This document shows, in pieces, positions 17,311 to 25,188 of a DNA stretch of 64,000 bases. The translations under genes were made by a program, and so were the position numbers. The notes beneath the pieces are model-generated. The model had not been told where the DNA came from. It made no database searches and saw only the letters and a program-made list of their open reading frames with translations. The stretch comes from Streptomyces sp. LBL (lineage in GTDB: Bacteria; Actinomycetota; Actinomycetes; Streptomycetales; Streptomycetaceae), in the NCBI RefSeq assembly GCF_029893585.1, contig NZ_JARXYX010000014.1, positions 62,001-126,000 of the forward strand, in the 5' to 3' direction. How positions within the stretch are numbered: position 1 is the first letter of the stretch; every line of letters starts with the position of its first letter.

Positions 17311-17372
17311 AGCCGCATCTCAACCGATCATGGAACGTGCGGGTCGAACAGGTTTCTCACCGGGGTGATCTT
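17311..17372. repeat. 62-bp repeat, copy 1
   Basis: This stretch matches 19366-19427 at about 54 of 62 positions in the same orientation; the shared core is GATCATGGAACGTGC and AACAGGTTTCTC. On the minus strand both copies can be read as the same peptide end, KITP(V/S)RNLFD. They look like the same terminal segment of a mobile or repeated element, and they flank the DUF1772/TetR pair. Confidence 0.7.
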
Positions 17373-17560
17373 GCTCGCGCGTTCTCCGTCGTCAGCGGGG
17401 CGATCAACACGTCCCGGTCCTTCGGCGCGGTCCTCTTGGCCCGCGTCGCCCGCGAGACCCAGCTCGCCCGGGTCGTCTCGTTGATCCCCAGGTCCTCCGC
17501 AACCTCGGGGACCGGATTCCCGGTGTCCGTCATGATCGGTACTGCCCCCTCGCGAAAAAG
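17357..17560 (-). pseudogene. Degenerate IS3-family OrfA remnant
   Basis: The minus strand reads FREGAVPIMTDTGNPVPEVA, then EDLGINETTRASWVSRA, the typical helix-turn-helix of IS3-type OrfA (EVAEDLGI...WVSRAR). The leucine-zipper part is degraded and no OrfB follows. It overlaps the 62-bp repeat at its end. It is a dead fragment, not the source of the IS3 element at 43 kb, whose OrfA is different. Confidence 0.65.
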
Positions 17561-17562
17561 CG

Positions 17563-17820
17563 TCAGCGGGGCTTCATGCCGTGGAGCAGGTGGTGGACCA
17601 GGGTGTCCACGCCTGCCAGGGCCCCCTCCGGGGGCAGCATGCAGCTGGCGATGAAGGCGGCCATGCCGTGGAGGGCGGAGCTCATGACGATGCCGTACTC
17701 GCCGATCGGCAGGTGCGGCTCGATGAACTCCCACTCTTCGTCCGTCAGTTGCGCACGCGTCACGCACGACGGTCTACCGGGCCAGGGCCTGGAACGGGGC
17801 GAGACCCACGGATTGATCAC
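17563..17820 (-). pseudogene. Chimeric debris: IS5-type transposase start joined to a TetR C-terminus
   Basis: The reading frame begins with RAQLTDEEWEFIEPHLPIGE, the hallmark N-terminus of IS5-family transposases. It then changes to MSSALHGMAAFIASCMLPPE and ends HHLLHGMKPR, which resembles the last helices of a TetR-family repressor. The most likely history is an IS5 insertion near the end of a tetR gene followed by deletion. Neither half can be functional. The next 230 bases (17821-18053) hold nothing I can identify. Confidence 0.55.
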
Positions 17821-18053
17821 GACCCGATCCGCGCCTTATGCGCGCTGCGGGGCGGGTGTTACCGGAGCGGCCGCGACCTTGCGGGTCTCGCGCATTCGGT
17901 GGTCAGCCGCCCCTGAGGAGTAGGGATTGTGCGCCACCGGCGCGGCGTCGGCCCGCGGGGTCAGAAATCCGAAGCCCTCTCTGGCTCACCCCGACGGGGC
18001 AAAAGCCGTCGATATACAGGGACGAACCAGCGCATGTCGGGGCAGCGGTGGTT

Positions 18054-18500
18054 TCAGACGAGGGCGGAGGTGAGCAGGGCGAAGGCGGTGATGATGATGG
18101 CGACGCGGACGTAGTGGTAGCGGTCCCAGCGGTGCAGCTGCTCCTTCCAGTCGGCGGGCCGGTTCTCGGGGGTCCAGGTCTTGTTTCGGTTGTTGATCGG
18201 GACGAGCAGCAGCATCGACATGACCACGCTGACGATCAGCAGTCCGGCGGCGGTGGCGACCAGTCCGGCGCCGTGGTGGTGCCATCCGGCGACGGCCCAG
18301 ATCGCACTGAGGACGAGCGAGCCGATGTACCAGAACGGCATCAGGGCGCCGAGCATCCGGCCGCCGTGGGCGTGGCCGAGCTGGCCGCTGTCCTCGGGAA
18401 GGGCGTCCAGGATCCGGTTCATGATGAAGGCGACCGAGAACTCCACCCCCACCATCAGGCCGACGACGACGGTGGTGACGACCTCGAGTGCGTTGAGCAT
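18054..18500 (-). CDS. DUF1772 membrane protein (anthrone oxygenase-like)
   Basis: The 148-residue protein has four hydrophobic segments: VVTTVVVGLMVGVEFSVAFI, ALMPFWYIGSLVLSAIW, GLVATAAGLLIVSVVMSMLL and VRVAIIITAFALLTSAL. The conserved NNRNKTW loop between segments three and four is the usual DUF1772 feature. The family includes fungal anthrone oxygenases, but bacterial members are mostly uncharacterised. ATG at 18500 has GGAGGGATCGTC upstream. It is divergent from a TetR gene, with palindromic sites in the shared promoter region, so it is probably repressed by that regulator. Confidence 0.85.
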   Translation of the reverse strand: MLNALEVVTTVVVGLMVGVEFSVAFIMNRILDALPEDSGQLGHAHGGRMLGALMPFWYIGSLVLSAIWAVAGWHHHGAGLVATAAGLLIVSVVMSMLLLVPINNRNKTWTPENRPADWKEQLHRWDRYHYVRVAIIITAFALLTSALV

Positions 18501-18517
18501 GACGATCCCTCCGCGAA

Positions 18518-18581
18518 CTAGCATTGCTAGATGATGAGGCAACGCTAGTACTGCCACCGCTCGATTGTCTAGCGATGCTAG
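18518..18581. promoter_or_regulatory. Two palindromic operators in the DUF1772/TetR divergent promoter
   Basis: CTAGCATTGCTAG (18518-18530) and CTAGCGATGCTAG (18569-18581) are two versions of the same dyad, CTAGCnnTGCTAG, with 51 bases between centres. A further half-site, CGCTAG, lies at 18543-18548. Their placement next to both starts fits autoregulation by the adjacent TetR protein. Confidence 0.75.
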
Positions 18582-18590
18582 GATCGCTTC

Positions 18591-19169
18591 ATGTCGGTAC
18601 AGGAACGCAAGCAGCGCGAACGGGCGGAGCGCGAGTGCCTCATCGTGGCGACAGCCCGCGAACTCGCCGAGCAGCAGGGCTGGGACGCAGTCACCACCCG
18701 CCGGCTCGCCGAGCGCATCGAATACAGTCAGCCCGTCCTCTACAGCCACTTCCGAGGCAAGCGCGAGATCATCGGCGCCGTCGCCCTTCAGGGGGCCGCC
18801 GAACTGGCCACGGCGGTGCGGGCCGCGACCTCCGCCGCGGACCGCCCCCGCGCCCGGGCCGTCGCCCTGGCCCGCGCCTACCTCGACTTCGCCGCACGCA
18901 ACCCGGCGGTCTACGACGCCTTGTTCCAGCTCGACGGCGGCCTGGCGTACGCGCAGGAGGACACCCCCGAGCCTTTGAAGGATGCCTTCGCCGCCCTGCT
19001 GGAGACTCTCGGCGAGGTCGCCGGCGACGGCGTCCACCCGGGGCTGTTCACCGAGGTGTTCTGGGCGGCCCTGCACGGCCTTGCGACCCTGACCCGCGCG
19101 GGCCGTCTGCTGCCCGAGGACGCCGAGCCGAGGGTGGAACTGCTGGTGGACCGGCTCGCCATGGTCTGA
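18591..19169 (+). CDS. TetR-family regulator
   Basis: The 192-residue protein has an N-terminal helix-turn-helix with IVATARELAEQQGWDAVTTR, then LAERIEYSQPVLYSHFRGKR as the recognition region. The C-terminal domain (ARAYLDFAARNPAVYDALFQ, then ALHGLATLTRAGRLLP) belongs to the TetR_C type that responds to small lipophilic ligands. It is divergent from the DUF1772 membrane protein and very probably controls it and itself through the two CTAGC dyads upstream. Confidence 0.92.
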   Translation: MSVQERKQRERAERECLIVATARELAEQQGWDAVTTRRLAERIEYSQPVLYSHFRGKREIIGAVALQGAAELATAVRAATSAADRPRARAVALARAYLDFAARNPAVYDALFQLDGGLAYAQEDTPEPLKDAFAALLETLGEVAGDGVHPGLFTEVFWAALHGLATLTRAGRLLPEDAEPRVELLVDRLAMV

Positions 19170-19365
19170 CACACCGCCCCGGCGGGCACGCAGCCGGGGC
19201 CATCGGGCCCCGCCGCTGCCTGCCTGCGGCAACGCTTCCGGTCATTCGCGTCCACACGGCGCAGCCGCAGATCGCCGGGCCCCGCACCCCAGACGGGGCA
19301 CCAGCCCCGGAGGCTGCGAGCTCATTGAACACGACCCGATACGCGCCCAACGCCGTGTAGTTGGA

Positions 19366-19427
19366 AGCCCTATCTCAGCCGATCATGGAACGTGCCTGTC
19401 AAACAGGTTTCTCGACGGGGTGATCTT
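19366..19427. repeat. 62-bp repeat, copy 2
   Basis: This is the partner of 17311-17372 with eight differences. It overlaps the 3' end of the frameshifted coiled-coil pseudogene. Confidence 0.7.
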
Positions 19428-19774
19428 CCCGTTGTACGCACATGAAGACCGGCCGCCCAGGCGGGGTCGGTGCGTACCTTGCCGAGGACGCGCCAGTTCT
19501 TGTGTCGGCAGATCGACCTGCTGGGCAAGGACGGTGTCGTCGGCCGCGTCGCTGCGGCGTGGGAAGAGCAGAACTGCCCGCCCGGCCACCTTCGCCGATA
19601 CCGGAGCGACAGGTCCGGCGTCGGCCCGTGCCTGCTCGGTCAGGCGGTTCAACACCCGCTCTCGATCGCCGGTTCATCCCGCTCGGCCTGGACCTCCTGG
19701 AGTTGCTTGGCCAACTCCTCGGCGAGGGCGTCCAGTTCGTTCCGGCGGGCGGTGATCCACTGCCGCTCCTCCAT
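19383..19774 (-). pseudogene. Frameshifted coiled-coil gene, probably transposon-associated
   Basis: From an ATG at 19774 the minus strand reads MEERQWITARRNELDALAEE and continues as a coiled coil (LAKQLQEVQAERDE), then stops at 19649 after a frameshift. In another frame the continuation LNRLTEQARADAGPVAPVSA and KVAGRAVLLFPRRSD is open to 19383. Together they resemble a family of Streptomyces proteins with an N-terminal coiled coil and a C-terminal winged helix found beside transposon genes. The C-terminal domain is already degraded. That family link is from memory of similar sequences and needs a search. Confidence 0.5.
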
Positions 19775-19963
19775 CCCCCATGCCCTCCCGCGTTCTCACG
19801 GCGTGCCGACCTGCTGACGGATCGTAGGCGGGGCCGGTCGTGGACGCAGCCGAACCTGGCATCCCGCCGGAGCCGGACCTGCCCGATGACCTACCCCATG
19901 GTCATCGTCCGCCGACCGGCACGAATACCCAACTCGCCATTCACACCAGGCCCGTGACCTGCT

Positions 19964-20008
19964 ACTTCACGATGCACACCGCTCAATGAGAGGTGTGCAT
20001 CGTGAAGT
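19964..20008. other. Perfect 17-bp inverted repeat with 11-base loop
   Basis: ACTTCACGATGCACACC is followed by GCTCAATGAGA and then by the exact complement GGTGTGCATCGTGAAGT. The stem is not GC-rich enough for a classic terminator and has no T-run. The surrounding 19800-20176 has no gene that I can support. It could be an operator, a transposon end or a terminator for the acyl-CoA synthetase gene, which ends at 20177 on the minus strand. Confidence 0.7.
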
Positions 20009-20176
20009 TACGTCCCTACGACTACGAAAGAGCCGTGAATAACCCCCGCCTCGCACCCAGATCGGGCCTGCCCATGGTCGCTGTCTTTCGGACCGTGGAC
20101 GACCGAGGGGATGGGCGGGGGCGGTGGACCTCATCCACGGCGCGCCGAGGTCTGGGCCGCGATCCCGGCGAGCAGG

Positions 20177-21829
20177 TCAGTCGTGGGGAGTGGGGGCGGC
20201 ATCGCCGAGACCGAACTGCTGGACGGCGATCTCGCGCAGTTCCACTTTGCGGATCTTTCCGGTGACGGTCATGGGGAACTCGTCGATGGTGCGTACGTAG
20301 CGCGGGATCTTGTAGTGGGCGAGCTTGCCTCGGCAGAACTCGTGGACGGCCTCGGTGGTGAGCGGCTCAGCACCCTCCTTCATCCGCAGCCAGGCCACCA
20401 GCTCTTCGCCGTACTTCGCGTCGGGCACGCCGACTACCTGTGCGTCGAGGATGTCGGGATGGGTGTAGAGGAACTCCTCGATCTCGCGGGGGTAGATGTT
20501 CTCGCCGCCACGGATGACCATGTCCTTGATCCGGCCGGTGATGCTGACATAGCCCTCGTCGTCCATGACCGCCAGGTCCCCCGTGTGCATCCAACGCTCG
20601 GCGTCGATGGCCTCGGCGGTCTTCTCCGGCTGGTCCCAGTAGCCCAGCATGACCGAGTACCCGCGGGTGCACAGCTCGCCGGCCTCGCCCCGGGGCACGG
20701 TCAGGCCGGTCACCGGGTCCACCACCGTGACCTCCAGGTGCGGCCCCACCCGGCCCACCGTGGAAACACGACGGTCCAGTGAGTCATCCGCCCTGGTCTG
20801 GGTCGAAACGGGCGAGGTCTCGGTCATCCCGTAGCAAATGGAGACCTCCTCCATTCCCATCCGCTCGATGACCTGCTTCATCACGTTGATCGGGCAGGGC
20901 GACCCCGCCATGATGCCGGTTCGCAGACTGGACAGGTCGTAGGAATCGAAGTCCGGATCGGCCAGCTCGGCGATGAACATCGTCGGCACTCCGTACAGCG
21001 AGGTGCACCGCTCCGCCGCCACCGCTTCGAGGGTGGCTTTGGGGTCGAACGAAGGCGCGGGGATCACCATGGTCGCGCCGTGGCTGGTACACGCGAGATT
21101 GCCCATCACCATGCCGAAGCAGTGGTAGAAGGGCACCGGGATACAGACCCGGTCCTCCTCGGTGTAGTGACACAACTCGCCGACGAAGAACCCGTTGTTC
21201 AGGATGTTGTGGTGCGACAGAGTCGCCCCCTTGGGAAAGCCGGTCGTCCCCGACGTGTACTGAATGTTGATCGGGTCGTCGGGGCTCAGGCCCGCACCGA
21301 TGTCGGCAAGCCGCGCCCGGTCACCGGAGAAGCCGGTCTCGATGAGCTCGCTCCACGAATCCTGGCCGATGAGCAGAACGTCCTTCACCGTCGGACAGTT
21401 CGGAAGCGCTCGGGCGAGCATCGAGGCGTAGTCGGAGGTCTTGAAGGTCGGCATGGCCACCACCGTGCGGACGCCCGCCTGGTTGAGGACGTACTCCAGC
21501 TCATGAGTCCGGTAGCTGGGGTTGATGTTGACCAGGATGGCGCCGATCTTCGCGGTCGCGTACTGAACGAGGGTCCACTCCGCGCAGTTCGGCGACCAGA
21601 TGCCCACCCGATCACCCTTGGCCACGCCCGACTCCAGCAGTCCGAGCGCAACCGCGTCCACCTCCTCGGCAAGCTCTCGGTAGGTCCATCGCCGCTGCGT
21701 CGGGACATCGACAAGTGCGTCCCGTTCGCCGAAGTCAGCCACGGTGCGATCGAATTGACTGCCGATGGTCTCGTCCAGCAACGGCGTCTCAGAGACGCCC
21801 GAGGCATGACTGAGATGAGGCGTAACCAT
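20177..21829 (-). CDS. AMP-binding acyl-CoA synthetase
   Basis: The 550-residue enzyme activates a carboxylic acid to its acyl-adenylate and then to the CoA thioester. It has the AMP-binding loop YTSGTTGFPKGATLSHHNIL, YGMTETSPVS, the hinge region GYVSITGRIKDMVIRGGENI, and the C-terminal catalytic Lys in MTVTGKIRKVELRE. It resembles medium-chain or branched-chain acyl-CoA ligases of FadD/AcsF type. ATG at 21829 has AAGGAG at good distance; an upstream extension to 21919 lacks one. The neighbouring two-component system and acyl-CoA genes suggest that it feeds a catabolic pathway. Confidence 0.92.
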   Translation of the reverse strand: MVTPHLSHASGVSETPLLDETIGSQFDRTVADFGERDALVDVPTQRRWTYRELAEEVDAVALGLLESGVAKGDRVGIWSPNCAEWTLVQYATAKIGAILVNINPSYRTHELEYVLNQAGVRTVVAMPTFKTSDYASMLARALPNCPTVKDVLLIGQDSWSELIETGFSGDRARLADIGAGLSPDDPINIQYTSGTTGFPKGATLSHHNILNNGFFVGELCHYTEEDRVCIPVPFYHCFGMVMGNLACTSHGATMVIPAPSFDPKATLEAVAAERCTSLYGVPTMFIAELADPDFDSYDLSSLRTGIMAGSPCPINVMKQVIERMGMEEVSICYGMTETSPVSTQTRADDSLDRRVSTVGRVGPHLEVTVVDPVTGLTVPRGEAGELCTRGYSVMLGYWDQPEKTAEAIDAERWMHTGDLAVMDDEGYVSITGRIKDMVIRGGENIYPREIEEFLYTHPDILDAQVVGVPDAKYGEELVAWLRMKEGAEPLTTEAVHEFCRGKLAHYKIPRYVRTIDEFPMTVTGKIRKVELREIAVQQFGLGDAAPTPHD

Positions 21830-21979
21830 GAAAGCTCCTTGAACCATGTCGAGTTGAAGGCGTGTCGAACGGGGAGATCGGCGAAGATCGAGGCTGGCTC
21901 GGCTGTTGCGTGTCTCCACCTCGGCGGTTGATTACGGAGCGTCTACCGACCTCGTCGAGACGGTGAGAGCACAGCGCCG

Positions 21980-22612
21980 CTAGAGGATTCCGTATTCGCT
22001 GGCCCGGGCCAGAGCCTCGACGCGGTTGCGGGCGCCCAGCTTCTCCAGGGTTCGCTGGAGGTAGGTCTTGACGGTGTTGCGGGTAAGGCCGAGAGCCTCG
22101 GCGATCTCCGGATTGGTCTCGCCCATCGCGACCCTGCGCAGGATCTCGTACTCGCGGCGGGTGAGACCGCATTCCTTGAGCTTCCTGGCCAGCAGCACAT
22201 TGAAGTCGGGTTCGAGGTCGGTGGAGTCCACGTGTTCGCCGGCGTTCACCCGGCGGATGATGTCCACCAGATCGGAACGCTCGGTGTCTTTGACGACGAC
22301 GGCGTGCGCTCCGGCGTCGAGTGCCGCGTCCAAAGCCGCGTGCTCGGGATACGCGGTGAAGATCACTACCTTGACGCCGGGGGAATGCGCGCGCAGTGCC
22401 CGGATCACTTCAGGGCCGAGCATGTCAGGCAGCCGCAGGTCGAGCAGGACGACGTCGGGCTGGAGACGTCCGGCGGCCGTAATGGCCTCGCGCCCAGAGC
22501 GGGCGTATCCGGAGACGGTGATCCACGGAGTGTTGCTGAGCGCCATGGTGACGCCGTCGAGGACGATGGGGTGGTCGTCCACGACCAGCACCCGGATTTC
22601 TGTCGTGATCAT
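21980..22612 (-). CDS. LuxR/NarL-type response regulator
   Basis: The 210-residue protein has a receiver domain with acidic pair VDDHP, phosphoacceptor Asp in VVLLDLRLPD and the conserved Lys in VVVKD. A GerE/LuxR helix-turn-helix follows (LTRREYEILRRVAMGETNPE, then IAEALGLTRNTVKTYLQRTL). Its ATG overlaps the stop of the sensor kinase gene as ATGA, which indicates translational coupling. The partner is the kinase at 22609-23754. The nearest candidate targets are the acyl-CoA synthetase gene downstream and the promoter upstream of the kinase. Confidence 0.94.
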   Translation of the reverse strand: MITTEIRVLVVDDHPIVLDGVTMALSNTPWITVSGYARSGREAITAAGRLQPDVVLLDLRLPDMLGPEVIRALRAHSPGVKVVIFTAYPEHAALDAALDAGAHAVVVKDTERSDLVDIIRRVNAGEHVDSTDLEPDFNVLLARKLKECGLTRREYEILRRVAMGETNPEIAEALGLTRNTVKTYLQRTLEKLGARNRVEALARASEYGIL

Positions 22613-23754
22613 GCGGGCACCCACGCTTGGACGGTGACGCCGCCGTCTTCGTTGCCACCGATGTCCAGCCGCCCGCCGACCCGGGCCAGGCGTTCGGACA
22701 TGGTCGACATACCGAGTCCCTCCGGGCCCCTCCCAGCGGTCGGCAGGCCCGCACCGTCATCGCTGATCCTCACCGTTACTCCGCCTGAGACGGCGAACAC
22801 GCTGAGCACGACGGAGCGGGCCCTGGCGTGTTTCTCCACGTTCAGCAGCGCTTCCCGGGCCGTGCCGGAGAGTGCCCCGACGCATGCCGAGGACATGGCC
22901 GGCAACTCGGTGACGGTGATGAGGCGGGCGACTGTGCCCGTGCGCTCCTCGAAGGCGCGGCAGTCGCCACGCAGAGCCACGCCGAGACTGACCTGCTCAG
23001 GCGGGGCGCTCAGCGCGTGCAGTGACCCACGCAAGGCGGCCGCCGCTTCCACAGCCTGCTGCTCGATGTCGCCCAGCCGGGCCTGAAGGGCGTCCGTGGA
23101 AGGCAGGTCGTCGATCAGCGCGCGGATCCCCGCGCCCATGGTGAACAGCATGGCGCCGACGGTGTCGTGAAGGTCCACGGCGACGCGGCGCCGATCCTCA
23201 TGGACGGCGACCTCGGCAGCGTGTTTGGCCCGTTCGGCGACGACCGCGGCGGCAGCGGCACGGCCGGCGGCCTGCTCCAGCGCCTGTGTCGCCCGGTCGC
23301 CGAACGACGACGTGAACCGGTTGGCTCCGTACAGCACACCCAGCAGTTGGTCCTCATAGATCATGGGAACGGCGATCACCGCGCGCAGGCCCTCACTCTC
23401 CACCTGCGACCTGAAGTGGTGCGTGATGTTCTCAGCGCACTGGTAGTCGTTCACCGACAGCAGACGGCGGTGCTCGATCACCTGCCCGCCGAGTCCGCGG
23501 CCTCGGGGCACGGTGAGTCCGTTGATCGCGGGTGTGCGGGTGTTCACCATGTGTCGCAGCACGATCTGATCGCCGCCGTCCGGTTCGCCGACCCACGCCA
23601 CATCGACACCGCTCAAAGCCGGGACGTCGTCCACGATCCGGCGCATTGCGGTGGAACCGTCGAACAGGGCCAGGATCTGGCTGTAACCATCGGTGAGTTC
23701 GGAGAGCAGGTTCACCTGCGGCGGCCTTTGCCGCTTCAGTGCCACAAAAGACAT
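22609..23754 (-). CDS. GAF-domain sensor histidine kinase (HisKA_3/NarL type)
   Basis: The 381-residue protein has no membrane segments, so it is a cytoplasmic sensor. A GAF domain spans about residues 30-180 (PRGRGLGGQVIEHRRLLSVN, LRAVIAVPMIYEDQLLGVLY). The dimerisation/phosphoacceptor helix contains RRVAVDLHDTVGAMLF with the phosphorylated His, and the ATPase domain shows LLNVEKHARA, ISDDGAGLP and GLGMSTMSERL. GAF domains of such kinases may bind small aromatics, haem or nucleotides; the ligand here is unknown. It is cotranscribed and coupled with the response regulator. Confidence 0.93.
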   Translation of the reverse strand: MSFVALKRQRPPQVNLLSELTDGYSQILALFDGSTAMRRIVDDVPALSGVDVAWVGEPDGGDQIVLRHMVNTRTPAINGLTVPRGRGLGGQVIEHRRLLSVNDYQCAENITHHFRSQVESEGLRAVIAVPMIYEDQLLGVLYGANRFTSSFGDRATQALEQAAGRAAAAAVVAERAKHAAEVAVHEDRRRVAVDLHDTVGAMLFTMGAGIRALIDDLPSTDALQARLGDIEQQAVEAAAALRGSLHALSAPPEQVSLGVALRGDCRAFEERTGTVARLITVTELPAMSSACVGALSGTAREALLNVEKHARARSVVLSVFAVSGGVTVRISDDGAGLPTAGRGPEGLGMSTMSERLARVGGRLDIGGNEDGGVTVQAWVPA

Positions 23755-24190
23755 GCTATGAGGCCTTCCGTCGGGCCACCAGGGTTAACAAGCCCGTAAT
23801 ACGGTCCTGCGGCCGATCGTCACTGCAAATCCGTTCCCGCGCCATCTCCAAGTGGAGACCTCCGCTCGGATACCTCCACCTGGAGCTGTCGGGCCGCTGC
23901 CGGGACGCGCAGTATCTCGCCACCCGCCAGATCAGACGGGGGAGCGACGAAGAACACCGTCATCCGGGACCCCCACCGAGGCGAAGCACGCTGCAGAGCG
24001 TTCCGCTCCCACACATATTGCGGTCATGTGCATGCCCCAGGAGCCGGACATGTCGTCCCGACGCCACCCGCCGGGTTGGTTCACGCCGGCACGAAACGAG
24101 TCACTCACGGCTTCGGCTCGCCACCCTCCCCGTATCCGCCGGCTGCATCAGGGATACTCCCAACCACTGAGGTGTGATCAATGAGTACCG
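23755..24190. promoter_or_regulatory. Intergenic region with two CTCCA-N2-TGGAG palindromes
   Basis: This 436-base stretch between the sensor kinase and the acyl-CoA dehydrogenase stump holds no gene. CTCCAAGTGGAG (23846-23857) and CTCCACCTGGAG (23874-23885) are the same dyad with centres 28 bases apart. Their position about 100 bases upstream of the kinase start makes them candidate response-regulator sites. The rest shows no other clear signal. Confidence 0.5.
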
Positions 24191-24376
24191 AAGCAGACGC
24201 TCAACGCCCGTGACGCCACCCAGATCCACGGCGGCTACGGCTTCATGAACGAGTACGCAGTCGCCCGCTTCTGGCGCGACGCCAAGATCCTCGAGATCGG
24301 TGAGGGCACCAGCGAGATCCAGCGCATGCTCATCGCCCGCGAACTCGGCCTCGCCGACCTGAACGGAGCCCGCTGA
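24191..24376 (+). pseudogene. Acyl-CoA dehydrogenase C-terminal stump
   Basis: The frame reads KQTLNARDATQIHGGYGFMN, then AVARFWRDAKILEIGEGTSE and IQRMLIARELGL, the unmistakable end of an acyl-CoA dehydrogenase (QIHGGYG and EGTSEIQR motifs). About 330 N-terminal residues including the FAD site and the catalytic base are missing. The stop TGA overlaps the ATG of the CoA transferase A gene, so the stump is the remainder of an intact operon member. An isovaleryl- or medium-chain-type enzyme is likely, given the HMG-CoA lyase nearby. Confidence 0.88.
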
Positions 24377-25188
24377 TGGACAAGGTCGTCACCTCGGCCA
24401 CGGAAGCGGTCGCGGTCATACCCGACGGGGCCTCACTGGCCGTCGGAGGCTTCGGGCTCTGCGGCATCCCCTCCGTGCTGATCCAGGCGCTGCACGCGCA
24501 GGGCACCACCGATCTGCGCGTCGTGTCGAACAACTGCGGTGTCGACGGGTGGGGCCTGGGCATGTTGCTGGACACCCGGCGCATCTCCCGTGTCACCGGG
24601 TCCTACGTCGGGGAGAACAAGGAGTTCGCCCGCCAGTACCTTTCCGGCGAGATCGAGTTGGAACTCGTGCCCCAGGGCACCCTCGCCGAACGCCTGCGGG
24701 CCGGCGGCTGCGGCATACCGGCCTTCTTCACCCCCGCGGGCGTCGGCACCCAGATCGCCGAAGGCGGCCTCCCGTGGCGTTACGACGCACACGGCGGCGT
24801 GGCCGTCGCCTCGCCGAAGAAGGAGGTACGCCGGTACCGCGGGGCGGAGTACGTGCTGGAGGAGTCGATCACCACCGACTTCGCCCTGGTTCGCGCGGCC
24901 CGAGGGGACCGGCACGGCAACCTCGTCTTCGACAAGTCCGCCCGGAACTTCAACCCGCTCGCGGCGATGGCCGGACGGGCGACCATCGCGGAGGTCGAGG
25001 AACTGGTCGAGCCCGGCGAACTCGACCCGGACGCGATCCATCTGCCCGGCGTGTTCGTGCAGTCGGTGCTCGCCCTGAGCGCCGAGGAAGCCGCCGACAA
25101 GCGCATCGAGAAGACGACCGTACGCCCGGTCCCCGCGGGCACCGAAGCGGTTCCGGGGCAGCGCGAGACGGCAGGAGGGCGGAACTGA
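24376..25188 (+). CDS. 3-oxoacid CoA-transferase, subunit A
   Basis: The 270-residue alpha subunit shows the glycine-rich CoA-binding stretch GGFGLCGIPSVLIQAL (about residues 27-42), NNCGVDGWGLG and LVPQGTLAERLRAGG, as in succinyl-CoA:3-ketoacid transferase subunits. It moves CoA from succinyl-CoA or acetyl-CoA to acetoacetate or a similar oxoacid. It is coupled on both sides, overlapping the acyl-CoA dehydrogenase stump by one base and subunit B by one base. With HMG-CoA lyase in the same cluster, acetoacetate is the natural substrate to suppose. Confidence 0.92.
   Translation: MDKVVTSATEAVAVIPDGASLAVGGFGLCGIPSVLIQALHAQGTTDLRVVSNNCGVDGWGLGMLLDTRRISRVTGSYVGENKEFARQYLSGEIELELVPQGTLAERLRAGGCGIPAFFTPAGVGTQIAEGGLPWRYDAHGGVAVASPKKEVRRYRGAEYVLEESITTDFALVRAARGDRHGNLVFDKSARNFNPLAAMAGRATIAEVEELVEPGELDPDAIHLPGVFVQSVLALSAEEAADKRIEKTTVRPVPAGTEAVPGQRETAGGRN

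Noticed and set aside
19674..19862. Open minus-strand frame upstream of and overlapping the coiled-coil pseudogene
   Set aside because: It is a shadow of the pseudogene in another frame with no domain signature.
20120..20145. Short match to the CoA transferase B coding sequence (GTGGACCTCATCCACGGCGC)
   Set aside because: The similarity spans only about 20 bases and the reading frame does not continue, so chance similarity is likely.
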